Below are positions 1 to 9,667 of a DNA stretch of 64,000 nt, piece by piece. The notes beneath the pieces were generated by a model that worked only from the letters and a program-made list of their open reading frames with translations, was not told the origin of the DNA and ran no database searches. The position numbers and the translations under genes were made by a program. Source of the DNA: Flavobacterium fluviatile (GTDB lineage: Bacteria; Bacteroidota; Bacteroidia; Flavobacteriales; Flavobacteriaceae); assembly GCF_010645065.1 (NCBI RefSeq), contig NZ_JAADZW010000001.1, positions 248,001 through 312,000 on the forward strand. Reading direction: 5' to 3'. Within the stretch, counting starts at the first letter, position 1. Every line of letters begins with the position of its first letter.

Positions 1-1278
1 CCTAGAGGCTATGTGGTGGTAACTAACGATGGTGATTTTACCGCTGATGATTATCTGCGAATGGTGCGAATGGGTGCCAATTCTCAAGTAATCCGACTGG
101 AATTAGGGAAACTCAGTACATTTCAAGGTGCCAAAGTAGATAACAATTATATACTCAAATTGGACACACTTGTCAATTTAGCTAAATCACAAGGAATTAA
201 AACGGTTTTTAAAATGACGGTTTATGGAGTGGAGCATTTTTCATGGGAGCAATTTTGGCTGAATAAAAAAAAGGAGCATACGACCTATATAGATGCATGG
301 AAGTTAATTTGGAACCGTTATAAAAACGAAGATTTTGTTTTAGGTTATGATGTAGTGAACGAACCGCGAAAACTTACGATGGATATTTCATACGATGATT
401 TGACTGCAAAATACCTTGTGCCGTTGTACCAAAAAATTATTGATGAAAGTCAAAAGATAAATCCAAATAAAAAAGTGTTGATTCAGTCCATTTTTATGAA
501 TAAAGGCGAAGGGATGGACAATAATCAATATGCTGAAATTAAAGCACCCGTTAATCGAAAAAATGTGGTTTTTGCTCCCCATATTTACCAGAGCAATATG
601 GATTTGGTAAAACCTGTAATGGAACGTTTTGATAGCGAATCGACCATGCTAAATGCTCCCATTTTTATAGGAGAATGGGGTTTTCCTACTTTTTCTAAAA
701 CAGATACTCTTGTAAGTGGAAAAGTTGGACAGCTTAAATATACTGAATTGTATATGCGTACCGCCGAAGTCTTTGATGAAATGGGTGTAGGAAGCATTAA
801 AGCTTGGTTTTCGGGAAATCCAAAAATGCAAAATTTTTTGCCAGAAGGACCTTCAACCTGGGCTATTTTTAGTGACAAAAATGCCATCGGAACGGTAGAG
901 CGTAAATACATTACCGATATCATTGCAAGACCTTATCCCCAAACGATTGCGGGAGATATTTTGAAATTCAAATTTGATTTTGCCACCCGTACACTACATG
1001 TTAACTTAAAATCAGACAATAACAAGGGAACTTCGGTTGTGTTTGTGGGAGCCAATAGGCATTATCCAGATGGGTTTACTATTTTTTGTGATGATGCCAT
1101 GATACTAACCTATGATCCTATTAAAAAAGAAGGACTTCAAGTAGTAAAAAACAATACAAAAGCGACCGTTTATGACTTTGTTTGGGACGAAATGCGCCAA
1201 CAGTTGAACATTAAAAAATGGCCTGAAGATCAAAAAAACATCCATTTTAAAATAGCTCCAGGGATAGTTAAAAAGTAA
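1..1278 (+). CDS. Glycoside hydrolase family 5-like enzyme, 5' end outside window
   Basis: The frame is open from base 1 (Pro-Arg-Gly-Tyr precede the first possible GTG start at 13), so this is the 3' part of a gene beginning upstream. The visible part looks like a GH5/cellulase-type (beta/alpha)8 barrel: an Asn-Glu-Pro motif with the acid/base Glu codon at 361, and a Gly-Glu-Trp-Gly motif with the putative nucleophile Glu codon at 673. About 110 residues follow the barrel and resemble the small beta-sandwich found at the end of many GH5 enzymes. No secretion domain is seen at the C-terminus. Substrate cannot be read from the sequence; the neighbours suggest an oligosaccharide from a green-algal polysaccharide. 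Family call fairly sure, specificity unknown. Confidence 0.75.
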   Translation, partial: PRGYVVVTNDGDFTADDYLRMVRMGANSQVIRLELGKLSTFQGAKVDNNYILKLDTLVNLAKSQGIKTVFKMTVYGVEHFSWEQFWLNKKKEHTTYIDAWKLIWNRYKNEDFVLGYDVVNEPRKLTMDISYDDLTAKYLVPLYQKIIDESQKINPNKKVLIQSIFMNKGEGMDNNQYAEIKAPVNRKNVVFAPHIYQSNMDLVKPVMERFDSESTMLNAPIFIGEWGFPTFSKTDTLVSGKVGQLKYTELYMRTAEVFDEMGVGSIKAWFSGNPKMQNFLPEGPSTWAIFSDKNAIGTVERKYITDIIARPYPQTIAGDILKFKFDFATRTLHVNLKSDNNKGTSVVFVGANRHYPDGFTIFCDDAMILTYDPIKKEGLQVVKNNTKATVYDFVWDEMRQQLNIKKWPEDQKNIHFKIAPGIVKK

Positions 1279-1314
1279 TAATGAAAGCCTATATGGGTTT
1301 GTCAGATGCTCCAT

Positions 1315-1359
1315 CCCGATAAAGCAGGACAACTATTTGAATCCCCTATACTAATTTTA
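1315..1359 (+). promoter_or_regulatory. Regulon box 1: 10-bp direct repeat plus -7 element, upstream of GH3
   Basis: CCCGATA (1315-1321) and CAGGACA (1325-1331) form a 10-bp-period repeat; the first copy is degenerate. TAATTTTA at 1352-1359 fits a Bacteroidota -7 box (TAnnTTTG/A) and starts 27 bp after the second repeat. The GH3 start codon is 51 bp beyond the -7 box start. Same geometry as boxes 2-5 and 7-9. Confidence 0.7.
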
Positions 1360-1402
1360 GAATCTAGAATAGAGTAGACTAAAAGTATTAATATTATTTA
1401 CA

Positions 1403-3550
1403 ATGATTAAATCACATTCGTTATTTGTTAGATTCTTTTTTGTGCTAGTAGTAGCCCATGTTCAATTAGGATTTGCACAGCAATCGAATACAGAGATTGC
1501 TGCCAAGGTTAAAGTACTATTGGGAAAAATGACTTTAGACGAAAAAATAGAACAATTAACGCAAGATGCTCCTGAAAACACGCGCTTAGGTATTCCTATG
1601 ATGAAATACAGTGAATGTTTGCACGGCTTGTGGTTAGACAATGCCACAGTATATCCGCAAGCGATTGCTTTGGGTTCTACTTGGGAACCGAAATTGCTTC
1701 AGGAAATGACTACGCATATTGCTTTAGAAGCCAGAGCGGCTAATTTAACGCATTGTTATTCACCTAATTTAGATGTGATTACAGGTGATCCACGTTATGG
1801 TCGTGTGGAAGAATCTTATGGTGAAGATCCGTTTTTGGTTTCCAAAATGGGTGTTGCCTTTGTAAACGGACTTCAAGGAACGGGTAATGAACGTTTTGAT
1901 AAAAATCATATTATGGCTACGGCCAAACATTTTGTAGGCTATCCTGAAAACCGTCGTGGTATCAATGGAGGTTTTAGTGATATGTCTGAAAGAAGATTGT
2001 TTGAAATTCATTTGCCACCTTTTGAAGCTGTTGTAAAAGAAGCCAAAGTAGGTTCGTTAATGCCAGGACATCAAGATTTTAATGGTATTCCTATGCACAT
2101 GAATAAAGTGCTTTTGCAAGGATTGTTGCGCGATAAATGGGGATTTGATGGCTTTGTTGTTTCAGATAATAATGATGTTTTACGACTAAATTTAATGCAT
2201 TCGATTGCTAAAGATAGAGTAGAAGCAGCCATTTTAGGATTGAAAACAGGAGTCGATATGGACTTGGTAATTGGTAAAAGTTTGGAATGGTCCACTTATA
2301 CAAATGCCGTTTTGAAACAAGCCTTACAAAGAGACCCTTCGATTATTAAAAATATTGACCAAAGTGTGAGCCGAGTTTTAACGGCTAAATACAGATTGGG
2401 TTTGTTTGAAACATTAGGAAAAACCTATCCTGATAAATTAGTTAGTAAGCCTGAAAGTCAAGCAGTATCCTTGAAAATTGCCAAAAAAGCAATCGTATTG
2501 TTGAAAAATGAAAATGATTTATTGCCTTTGGATAAAAACAAAATTAAAAGCATTGCGGTAATAGGGCCAAATGCTGATGAAAATAAATTGCCAAATGGAA
2601 AGTTTCCTTTGTTAGGAGGCTATACTGGCGCGACTCCTTATTATGTTTCGGTTTTACAAGGAATTAAGGATAAAGTAGGGAAAGATATAAAAGTAAATTA
2701 TGCCAAAGGTTGTGATTTATATACAGATTCTAAAGTTGGATTTGATGAGGCAATAAAAGCAGCTCAAAATTCAGATGTGGTTATTCTAGCTGTTGGTGGT
2801 TCTTCTCTTACTTGTGGCGAAGGAATCGATAGAGATAATTTAGATTTAATTGGCGTTCAAAACGAATTGGTAGAAGCAATTCATAAAACAGGAAAACCGA
2901 TTGTAGCTGTGTTGATTAATGGGCGTCCTTTGTCCATCAATTTTATAGCTGAAAAAATTCCATCGATTTTAGAAACTTGGTATTTAGGCATGAAATCAGG
3001 TGAGGCGATTGCTGAAACTATTTTTGGAGACAACAATCCAGGAGGGAAATTGAGCGTTTCTTTTCCGCGTTCGGTAGGGCAAATTCCGGTTACTTATTTG
3101 GAAAAACCTGATTTTGTAGGTTCAGGAAAAGGATTGTATAAGTTTGCTGATAAAACACCATTATTTGCTTTTGGACAAGGAATGAGTTATACCACTTTTG
3201 AATATAAAAATTTAAAATTAACTCAGCCGACCATTACTGTTAACGAAAAAACAACAGTTTCGGTTGAAGTGACCAACACTGGCAAACGTGATGGTGACGA
3301 GATTGTGCAAATGTATGTAAGAGATGATTTTGCTTCTGTTGGAAGATACAACAAAATGCTAAAAGGTTTTGAGCGTGTTCATCTCAAAGCAGGTGAAACC
3401 AAATCGGTTCAGTTTGAATTGAATTTTGACAATCTATCGATTTACAATCAAGAAATGAAAAAAGTGGTGGAGCCAGGAGATTTTACCATTTCAGTTGGAG
3501 CTTCATCTTTAGCCAAAGATTTGACAACAATTAAACTAACCGTAAAGTAA
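1403..3550 (+). CDS. GH3 beta-glycosidase (beta-glucosidase/xylosidase type)
   Basis: A 715-residue exo-acting beta-glycosidase of family GH3. An N-terminal signal peptide ends near FAQQ (about residue 26), so it is exported, probably to the periplasm. The GH3 (beta/alpha)8 domain spans about residues 40-340 with the KHFVGYPENRRG substrate-binding segment and the VVSDNND motif, in which Asp255 is the predicted nucleophile. The alpha/beta sandwich domain (about 370-580) and a C-terminal fibronectin III-like domain (about 640-710) follow, a usual full-length GH3. In ulvan-type PULs GH3 enzymes can be beta-xylosidases removing xylose; that role here is inference. It is preceded by regulon box 1 and followed 116 bp later by the GH-A/CBM gene, so the two may be co-transcribed. 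Confidence 0.88.
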   Translation: MIKSHSLFVRFFFVLVVAHVQLGFAQQSNTEIAAKVKVLLGKMTLDEKIEQLTQDAPENTRLGIPMMKYSECLHGLWLDNATVYPQAIALGSTWEPKLLQEMTTHIALEARAANLTHCYSPNLDVITGDPRYGRVEESYGEDPFLVSKMGVAFVNGLQGTGNERFDKNHIMATAKHFVGYPENRRGINGGFSDMSERRLFEIHLPPFEAVVKEAKVGSLMPGHQDFNGIPMHMNKVLLQGLLRDKWGFDGFVVSDNNDVLRLNLMHSIAKDRVEAAILGLKTGVDMDLVIGKSLEWSTYTNAVLKQALQRDPSIIKNIDQSVSRVLTAKYRLGLFETLGKTYPDKLVSKPESQAVSLKIAKKAIVLLKNENDLLPLDKNKIKSIAVIGPNADENKLPNGKFPLLGGYTGATPYYVSVLQGIKDKVGKDIKVNYAKGCDLYTDSKVGFDEAIKAAQNSDVVILAVGGSSLTCGEGIDRDNLDLIGVQNELVEAIHKTGKPIVAVLINGRPLSINFIAEKIPSILETWYLGMKSGEAIAETIFGDNNPGGKLSVSFPRSVGQIPVTYLEKPDFVGSGKGLYKFADKTPLFAFGQGMSYTTFEYKNLKLTQPTITVNEKTTVSVEVTNTGKRDGDEIVQMYVRDDFASVGRYNKMLKGFERVHLKAGETKSVQFELNFDNLSIYNQEMKKVVEPGDFTISVGASSLAKDLTTIKLTVK

Positions 3551-3666
3551 TTTTCTATAATACCATCGATGATCATTTGTTAGTGGTTTTTTTATTATGT
3601 TTTTCTCATCCAAGGAATCCATAAACTCAAATTATTAATGATGAATAACCCAAAAAAAACAAATTT

Positions 3667-6342
3667 ATGAAAACAAAAATACTATTTCTAAATTCGGTTT
3701 ATCACCGAACTTTTAGCTTTTCAATAAAAGCAGTAATAATAACATTATTATTTATTGCTAATCCTGCAATGGCTCAAACCTATCCTTTTACTTTACCTAA
3801 TACAATTACAGCATCTTTAAATGTAGATACCACTACTAAAGAGGAATTTAGAAACACTTTGTTAGGATATAATATCGAAGGGTTTAGTACGAGTTTACAA
3901 AAAGATTTTATCCGATTGGTTGATCCCATAACCATTCGATTCCCGCATGGAGTATGGTCTAATTTTTACCAATGGCAAACAGATGGCTATCAAAATGATA
4001 GTTATGACAATAAAGATCACGAAGCTACTTTGGCTATTTATGTCGATAGAATCAAAGGTAATATAGGCGGCATAGCCTCTTTGAATAAAGAAAGAACCGA
4101 CGCAGGGAAAAAAGGCTTTGATATGATGTGGACTTATTCTATTAATTTTGATGATGGGCCTAGTTGTGTGGCTAGAGCATTGAAAGATATTAATTTAGGC
4201 CTTGAAGTTAAAGCAATTGAATTAGGAAACGAACATTTTTGGTCTAATCAAAGAGCGTTACGAACAGCTACAGAAGCCGATTATTTACGAGAAGCTTCGG
4301 CAGTATCTGTAGCGTTAAAAGCACAGTTTCCTGATATAAAACTTTCTATTCCATTAGGTTGGAGAAGAAACCAAGGAACCTATAATAGTAAGATTATCGG
4401 AAATGGAAATTATTTTGATGCCGTAACCATTCATAAATACTTAGGAGCTGATCCAGATGTTCCAGGTGAAAGTAATACCGCTTACCAATCCTTATTAACA
4501 GCTAAACTTGAATTGGATTCTGATGTGAAATGGGTACGCAATAATTACGCTCCAGGAAAGCCTATTTGGTTAACAGAGTGGGGGGTCTCAGCAGGTTCTG
4601 ATGTTCATGGCGCTGCCTGTCTGGGGATGGCTGATGCCTATTTGTATATGGCTGATAATCAGGATATTTTTGAACGTTCGAATTGGTTTAGTTTCAATCG
4701 TGTTTTAAATTCAATGGTTGTGGTGGGTTCAAATCGAGAACCAGTTTATCCTTTACAAAAAAGAGGCTATTTGTCTGTTTATGAAATTATAAGAGGGGTA
4801 TTCAAAGATGCTACCCTTTTAAAAGGAACCATTACGTCATCGGAAACCTTGAGTACCTCACTTGGGACTGTTAATGTGGTTAACGGGCGTATGGTGACTA
4901 AAGGAGGAAATACTTCAGCAGTTGTTGTTAATTTAGGGGATAAACCGGTACAATTCACTTTAAATATTGATAATAAAGCCTATACAAATACTTTTAAGCA
5001 CGAAGCCTTAACTTTTGATAATGTAGGGTATGTAACTCCTATTGATTTTTATGCGAATCCTTTGGTCCTAATTAAAGAAGGTTCTGGGACGATTACTTTG
5101 CCCCCTTTGTCCATCAGTAAAATTTCGGACATTATTTTAAATTCTGACTTGAAAAACATTCCTGGAGCTATCGAAGCTGAGGAATACAAGTCTGGAGGAC
5201 AAGGTGTAGGTTTTTCGGATACAGACACAATGGATACGTTGGGTTCAGGAAATGGAAAAGATGGCGTAGATGTTGGAACTTTTAATGGTTCAAAATATGT
5301 AGGAGACACTCAAAATGGAGAGTGGTTGAAATACGGTGTCAATGTTATCAAAACAGCAGAGTATAATTTTAATTTTTTATATAGCGCTGTTAGTTCTGGT
5401 TCACTAGTTAGTGTGGATATCGATGGGGTTAATTTATTCAACAATTTTTCTTTAGCTCAAACTTCTGGAGTCAATGATTTTAAAACGATTAGTAAAATAA
5501 AAGTTTTGCTTTCGGCAGGACAACATGAATTAAAAGTGCTCGTCCAAGGAGGTGGCTTTAGTTTAGATAAAATCAGTGTGGATTACTATGGATTAACCCC
5601 CTTTAAAACTATTGTAAATGTACCAGGGACAATACAGGTTGAAGATTATGCTTTGGGGGGTCAGGGAGTGGCTTATAATGATACTACATTAGGAAATGAC
5701 ACCAGCGGTTATAGAGATGAAAAAGATGTTGATTTGGCCATTGGAGGGACAGGCTATGTGTCGACAAGCTTAGCTGGTGGGGAGTACACAAGGTATCCTA
5801 TTTATGTAACCGAATCGGGTAGTTATCATTTAGAAATTAATTATAAAACATCATCAACAACTTCTAAGCCGATAGCTGCAGCCATTTTATCCCCAGATTT
5901 GTCAAGTGCTACCCAGTTATTTACTGATGCTGTTGGTTCAACGACTTCAGGCATTATTAAAAAGGTTGATGGAAATGGAACCGTAGTATATGGAACTTAT
6001 ATCTCAAACAATTTTAATTTGTATGCGGGCAATTCTGTTTTAGAGCTTCAGATTCCCTCAGGAGGTGCTGGACCTAATTATGATTATATGACTTTGGTAA
6101 GGGATGGTGTTCTAGGGGTGAATTCATTTAATAAAGGTACAAACGATATCGTAGTTTTTCCTGTTCCAAGTAAAGACGGTTTATTCAATTTAAGTAAATC
6201 GACTCCATGGAAAGTATATACTACTTTAGGGAGTGAAATCTTATCTGGAGAGGGAAATGTTGTTAATCTTTCGTTATTTGCTAAAGGGGTATATTTACTA
6301 AAAACAAAAGGAGAACCAATTAAAAAAATAATCTATCAGTAA
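3667..6342 (+). CDS. Secreted clan GH-A glycoside hydrolase (GH39/GH51-like) with two CBM6-like modules and T9SS tail
   Basis: An 891-residue multimodular secreted enzyme. After a signal peptide (cleavage near AMAQ, about residue 37) comes a (beta/alpha)8 domain of about 40-490. It has the clan GH-A pair: Glu189 in ELGNEHF (acid/base) and Glu304 in WLTEWGVS (nucleophile). Two CBM6-like beta-sandwich modules follow at about 499-645 (EAEEY...GGQGVGFSD) and 650-800 (VEDYALGGQGVAYND). The last 75 residues are a type IX secretion sorting domain (VFPVPSKDG...GVYLLKTKG), so the protein is probably cell-surface or extracellular. The CBM-CBM-tail part is closely similar to that of the GH39 protein at 48493-51372. 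The catalytic family is not certain; GH39, GH51 and agarase-like families were considered. Confidence 0.72.
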   Translation: MKTKILFLNSVYHRTFSFSIKAVIITLLFIANPAMAQTYPFTLPNTITASLNVDTTTKEEFRNTLLGYNIEGFSTSLQKDFIRLVDPITIRFPHGVWSNFYQWQTDGYQNDSYDNKDHEATLAIYVDRIKGNIGGIASLNKERTDAGKKGFDMMWTYSINFDDGPSCVARALKDINLGLEVKAIELGNEHFWSNQRALRTATEADYLREASAVSVALKAQFPDIKLSIPLGWRRNQGTYNSKIIGNGNYFDAVTIHKYLGADPDVPGESNTAYQSLLTAKLELDSDVKWVRNNYAPGKPIWLTEWGVSAGSDVHGAACLGMADAYLYMADNQDIFERSNWFSFNRVLNSMVVVGSNREPVYPLQKRGYLSVYEIIRGVFKDATLLKGTITSSETLSTSLGTVNVVNGRMVTKGGNTSAVVVNLGDKPVQFTLNIDNKAYTNTFKHEALTFDNVGYVTPIDFYANPLVLIKEGSGTITLPPLSISKISDIILNSDLKNIPGAIEAEEYKSGGQGVGFSDTDTMDTLGSGNGKDGVDVGTFNGSKYVGDTQNGEWLKYGVNVIKTAEYNFNFLYSAVSSGSLVSVDIDGVNLFNNFSLAQTSGVNDFKTISKIKVLLSAGQHELKVLVQGGGFSLDKISVDYYGLTPFKTIVNVPGTIQVEDYALGGQGVAYNDTTLGNDTSGYRDEKDVDLAIGGTGYVSTSLAGGEYTRYPIYVTESGSYHLEINYKTSSTTSKPIAAAILSPDLSSATQLFTDAVGSTTSGIIKKVDGNGTVVYGTYISNNFNLYAGNSVLELQIPSGGAGPNYDYMTLVRDGVLGVNSFNKGTNDIVVFPVPSKDGLFNLSKSTPWKVYTTLGSEILSGEGNVVNLSLFAKGVYLLKTKGEPIKKIIYQ

Positions 6343-6420
6343 TGAATAACGAGTTGTTATTTCAATAATGAAAAAAAAGGCTTGCGTAATCAAATTTCTT
6401 CTATTGGCTTCAAATCAATA

Positions 6421-6465
6421 CAGGATAAAACAGGATAAAGAGTCGTTTGCTTAACTGTAAATTTA
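6421..6465 (+). promoter_or_regulatory. Regulon box 2: perfect 10-bp direct repeat plus -7 element, upstream of GH78
   Basis: CAGGATA occurs at 6421-6427 and again at 6431-6437, inside a perfect 10-bp tandem. TAAATTTA at 6458-6465 is the -7 box, 27 bp after the second repeat starts. It lies in the 462-bp gap 6343-6804, which otherwise shows only AT-rich sequence. The distance to the GH78 ATG (6805) is unusually long, about 340 bp. Confidence 0.72.
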
Positions 6466-6804
6466 AATTTTGGTAAATTTAATTAAGTGTTAATCGATAG
6501 CGTATTATCTTTTTTTAGAAATTAAATGATTATTAATGTGCTGTAATATAAATTTTTAGCAAGTTTTATTAGATGGTTAGTGTTTTTTACACTTATTTCA
6601 GACTGAGCTTGTAGAAGTCTTGTTTAATACTGCTGATAATCCATTGACGTTGGTGGTTAGATAATGCACTACGAATTAAATATTACTTATTTAGAAATTT
6701 CTTAGTTGAAGTTCAAATATAAAAATCATGATAATCCAAACTGTTTTACTCTCCTTATAAGATGTAGTAAAATGGTTTTGGGTATAATTAATCATTCTAT
6801 TAAT

Positions 6805-9570
6805 ATGAAAAAAAATGTTGGATTAGATTTTAAAAGTTTTTTGTTTCTAATCATTCTTATACCATTTTCGATAGTATCTTTTGCTAAAACAGGTGTAGGT
6901 AAATTAGTTTGTGAATACCATGTGAATCCTATTGGAATTGATGTATTAAAACCAAGATTTAGCTGGCAAATGATTGCAGATACACAAAATGCGAAGCAAG
7001 TAGCTTACGAAATCCGTGTAGCTAGTTCTGCTGAAAATTTATCAAAAAAGAAGAATTTATTTTGGACTTCTGGAAAAGTAGAAAGCGATCAATCCGTAAA
7101 TGTAGAGTATCAAGGAACACCGTTGAAATCCATGCAAAGAGCCTATTGGCAAGTACGCATTTGGGATAATAAAAACAAAGTTTCAGAATGGAGCGCACCT
7201 GCTTATTGGGAAATGGGGATTTTAGAAAAAGATAACTGGAAAGCGTCGTGGATTACCATGAAAGACGAAGCCAAATCAACTACTTCCTTACCTGCTCAGT
7301 ACTATCGAAAAGAGTTTTCAACTACCAAAAAAGTGAGTTCCGCAAGAGTGTATGTCACTTCTTTGGGTCTGTATCAATTGTTCTTGAACGGGAAAAAAGT
7401 GGGAGACCAACTTTTTACACCGGGTTTTACTAGTTATAAAAAACGTATTCAGTATCAAACCTATGATGTAACTTCAATGGTACAACAAAAAAACGCCATA
7501 GGAGCAATGGTAGGTGATGGTTGGTACCGTGGCTATTTGGGTTGGGATGGATTGCGTGCCTATTATGGTGACCAATTAGGTTTATTGGTACAATTAAGAA
7601 TAAACTATACTGATGGAACTAGCGAAACCATTGTAACAGATGACAATTGGAAAACATCTTACGGTGCTATCTTGAAAGCCGATATTTATAATGGCGAAAA
7701 ATACGATGCCCGACTAGAAATGGACGGCTGGGCTAAAGCCGACTTTAATGATGCTAAATGGAAGCCAGCTGGAATCCTGAATCATTCTAAAGATATTTTA
7801 ATAGCTTCAAATGGCTTGCCAGTGAAAGCCACCCAAGAAATCAAACCCATCAAAACGATTAAAACACCTTCTGGAGAATTGGTTTTTGATTTAGGACAAA
7901 ACATCGTAGGTTGGGCACGAATCAAGGTAAAAGGAAAAAAAGGTAATGTAGTGACTTTGAAATTTGCTGAGGTATTGGATAAAGAGGGAAACTTTTTTAC
8001 TAAAAACCTTCGTGCTGCCGAGGCAACTGATATCTATACTTTAAAAGGCGGAGCAGAAGAAGTTTTTGAACCTCATTTTACCTTTCATGGTTTTCGTTTT
8101 ATAAAAGTCGAAGGACCAATTGTGCCAACTGCAGCCCAAATTACAGGTATTGTAATTCATTCAGATATGAAGCAAACAGGGACTTTTACCTGTTCAGACC
8201 CTTTGATTAATCAACTGCAAAAAAACATACAGTGGGGACAAAGAGATAATTTCTTAGACATCCCAACAGACTGTCCGCAACGGGATGAGCGAGTAGGATG
8301 GACGGGCGATGCGCAAGTGTTTAGTATGACTGCTGGTTTCAATTTTGATGTGGCTTCGTTTTACACCAAATGGTTGAAAGATTTGGCTTTAGACCAACAA
8401 CCTAATGGCGAAGTGCCGAACATTATTCCAGATATGTGGAATAACAAATTAGGAGGAGTTACGGCTTGGGGAGATGCTGCGGTAATTGTGCCTTGGACGG
8501 TTTATAAGACCTATGGCGACAAACGTATTTTAGAGCAACAATACAGCAGTATGAAAGGTTGGGTAGAATATATGGCTAAAAATGCTGGTGATGATTATTT
8601 ATGGAATCAAAACCGTTGGCATTGGGGAGATTGGTTGGCTTTCCATTCGGATAAACCCGATTATGCCGGTGCAGTGACCGAAAAAGATTTGATTGCAACC
8701 GCTTATTTTAACTATTCCACTACTTTATTGAGTAAAATAGCTACCATTTTAGGGAATACTGCTGATGCAACAAAGTATGAAAAATTAGCGGATAATGTTA
8801 AAAAAGCATTTATCAAAGAATACCTAACAGCTAACGGAAGATTGGTGTCACATACGCAAACCGCTTATGCTTTGGCGCTTTCATTTGATTTGATTCCAAA
8901 AGATTTGAGACAAAAATCGGCTCAGTATTTTGCCGATGATGTGAAGAAATTTGGTCATCTTACTACTGGTTTTGTTGGGACACCTTTGTTGTGCAGTACG
9001 CTTTCGGCTATTGGTCGTGATGATTTGGCTTTTATGTTATTAAATCGCAAGCAATATCCATCCTGGTTGTATCCTGTAACACAGGGAGCGACAACGATTT
9101 GGGAGCGTTGGGATACCCAAAAACCAGATGGAACTATCATTGACGGTATGAATAGTTTTAATCATTATGCCTATGGAGCCATTGGCGAATGGTTGTACAC
9201 GCATGTGGCAGGTTTGAGTATCGACCCTCAAAATCCAGGGTACAAACATACTTTCTTTCACCCTCATCCTGGTGGAGGTTTGACCAATGCAAAAGCTGAA
9301 TTTATATCCTTATATGGTTTGGTACAATCCGCTTGGGAAATTAAAGGAAATGATTTTATTTATAAAGTGAGTATACCAGCCAATACGACAGGAACAGTTA
9401 CTTTGCCTAAAGCAAAATTGAACCAAGTACTTTTAAATGGCAGTGCTCTTAAAGGGGAAGTGAAGAAAAACGCTAAAGAAGTTGATAATAATGTGGTTGT
9501 AGCATTGGGCTCAGGAACCTATGTTTTTAGTTACCCAGCTGGAAAAGAGTTTAATAAAGTAGTTAAGTAA
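6805..9570 (+). CDS. GH78 alpha-L-rhamnosidase
   Basis: Predicted to release terminal alpha-L-rhamnose from oligosaccharides. The start chosen is the ATG at 6805, because a signal peptide begins there (MKKNVGLDFKSFLFLIILI, cleavage near SFAK); the same frame is open back to a TTG at 6706, which would add 33 residues without signal character. The 921-residue product has the Bac_rhamnosid layout: N-terminal Ig-like and beta-sandwich domains (about 30-400), an (alpha/alpha)6 barrel with the DCPQRDERVGWTGD motif (about residues 489-502) and the later TTIWERWD motif, and a C-terminal beta-sandwich. These are the acidic motifs of GH78. A terminator-like hairpin separates it from the PL8 gene. Family call is secure; the exact linkage is not known. 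Confidence 0.92.
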   Translation: MKKNVGLDFKSFLFLIILIPFSIVSFAKTGVGKLVCEYHVNPIGIDVLKPRFSWQMIADTQNAKQVAYEIRVASSAENLSKKKNLFWTSGKVESDQSVNVEYQGTPLKSMQRAYWQVRIWDNKNKVSEWSAPAYWEMGILEKDNWKASWITMKDEAKSTTSLPAQYYRKEFSTTKKVSSARVYVTSLGLYQLFLNGKKVGDQLFTPGFTSYKKRIQYQTYDVTSMVQQKNAIGAMVGDGWYRGYLGWDGLRAYYGDQLGLLVQLRINYTDGTSETIVTDDNWKTSYGAILKADIYNGEKYDARLEMDGWAKADFNDAKWKPAGILNHSKDILIASNGLPVKATQEIKPIKTIKTPSGELVFDLGQNIVGWARIKVKGKKGNVVTLKFAEVLDKEGNFFTKNLRAAEATDIYTLKGGAEEVFEPHFTFHGFRFIKVEGPIVPTAAQITGIVIHSDMKQTGTFTCSDPLINQLQKNIQWGQRDNFLDIPTDCPQRDERVGWTGDAQVFSMTAGFNFDVASFYTKWLKDLALDQQPNGEVPNIIPDMWNNKLGGVTAWGDAAVIVPWTVYKTYGDKRILEQQYSSMKGWVEYMAKNAGDDYLWNQNRWHWGDWLAFHSDKPDYAGAVTEKDLIATAYFNYSTTLLSKIATILGNTADATKYEKLADNVKKAFIKEYLTANGRLVSHTQTAYALALSFDLIPKDLRQKSAQYFADDVKKFGHLTTGFVGTPLLCSTLSAIGRDDLAFMLLNRKQYPSWLYPVTQGATTIWERWDTQKPDGTIIDGMNSFNHYAYGAIGEWLYTHVAGLSIDPQNPGYKHTFFHPHPGGGLTNAKAEFISLYGLVQSAWEIKGNDFIYKVSIPANTTGTVTLPKAKLNQVLLNGSALKGEVKKNAKEVDNNVVVALGSGTYVFSYPAGKEFNKVVK

Positions 9571-9610
9571 GTTTTGATTTAAGTAGATAGAATAATTTGA
9601 GTTTAGTTTG

Positions 9611-9640
9611 AAAAAGGAATCCGTTTTAGATTCCTTTTTT
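9611..9640 (+). terminator. Intrinsic terminator after GH78
   Basis: AAAAAGGAATC (9611-9621) pairs perfectly with GATTCCTTTTT (9629-9639) around a 7-base loop, followed by T-rich sequence. Located between the GH78 stop and the PL8 start, so PL8 may be expressed by read-through or from its own weak promoter. Confidence 0.75.
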
Positions 9641-9667
9641 ACTTTTATAAAAAAAAAAAAGAAATAG

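Noticed and set aside
585..923. Long antisense frame within the GH5 gene
   Set aside because: It is a shadow of the coding frame with clear GH5 motifs on plus. Similar antisense frames inside the other genes were dismissed for the same reason.
6368..6454. A 28-codon ATG frame running through regulon box 2
   Set aside because: It overlaps the repeat, codes for a mixed polar sequence without domain or signal features, and would be upstream of the predicted transcription start.
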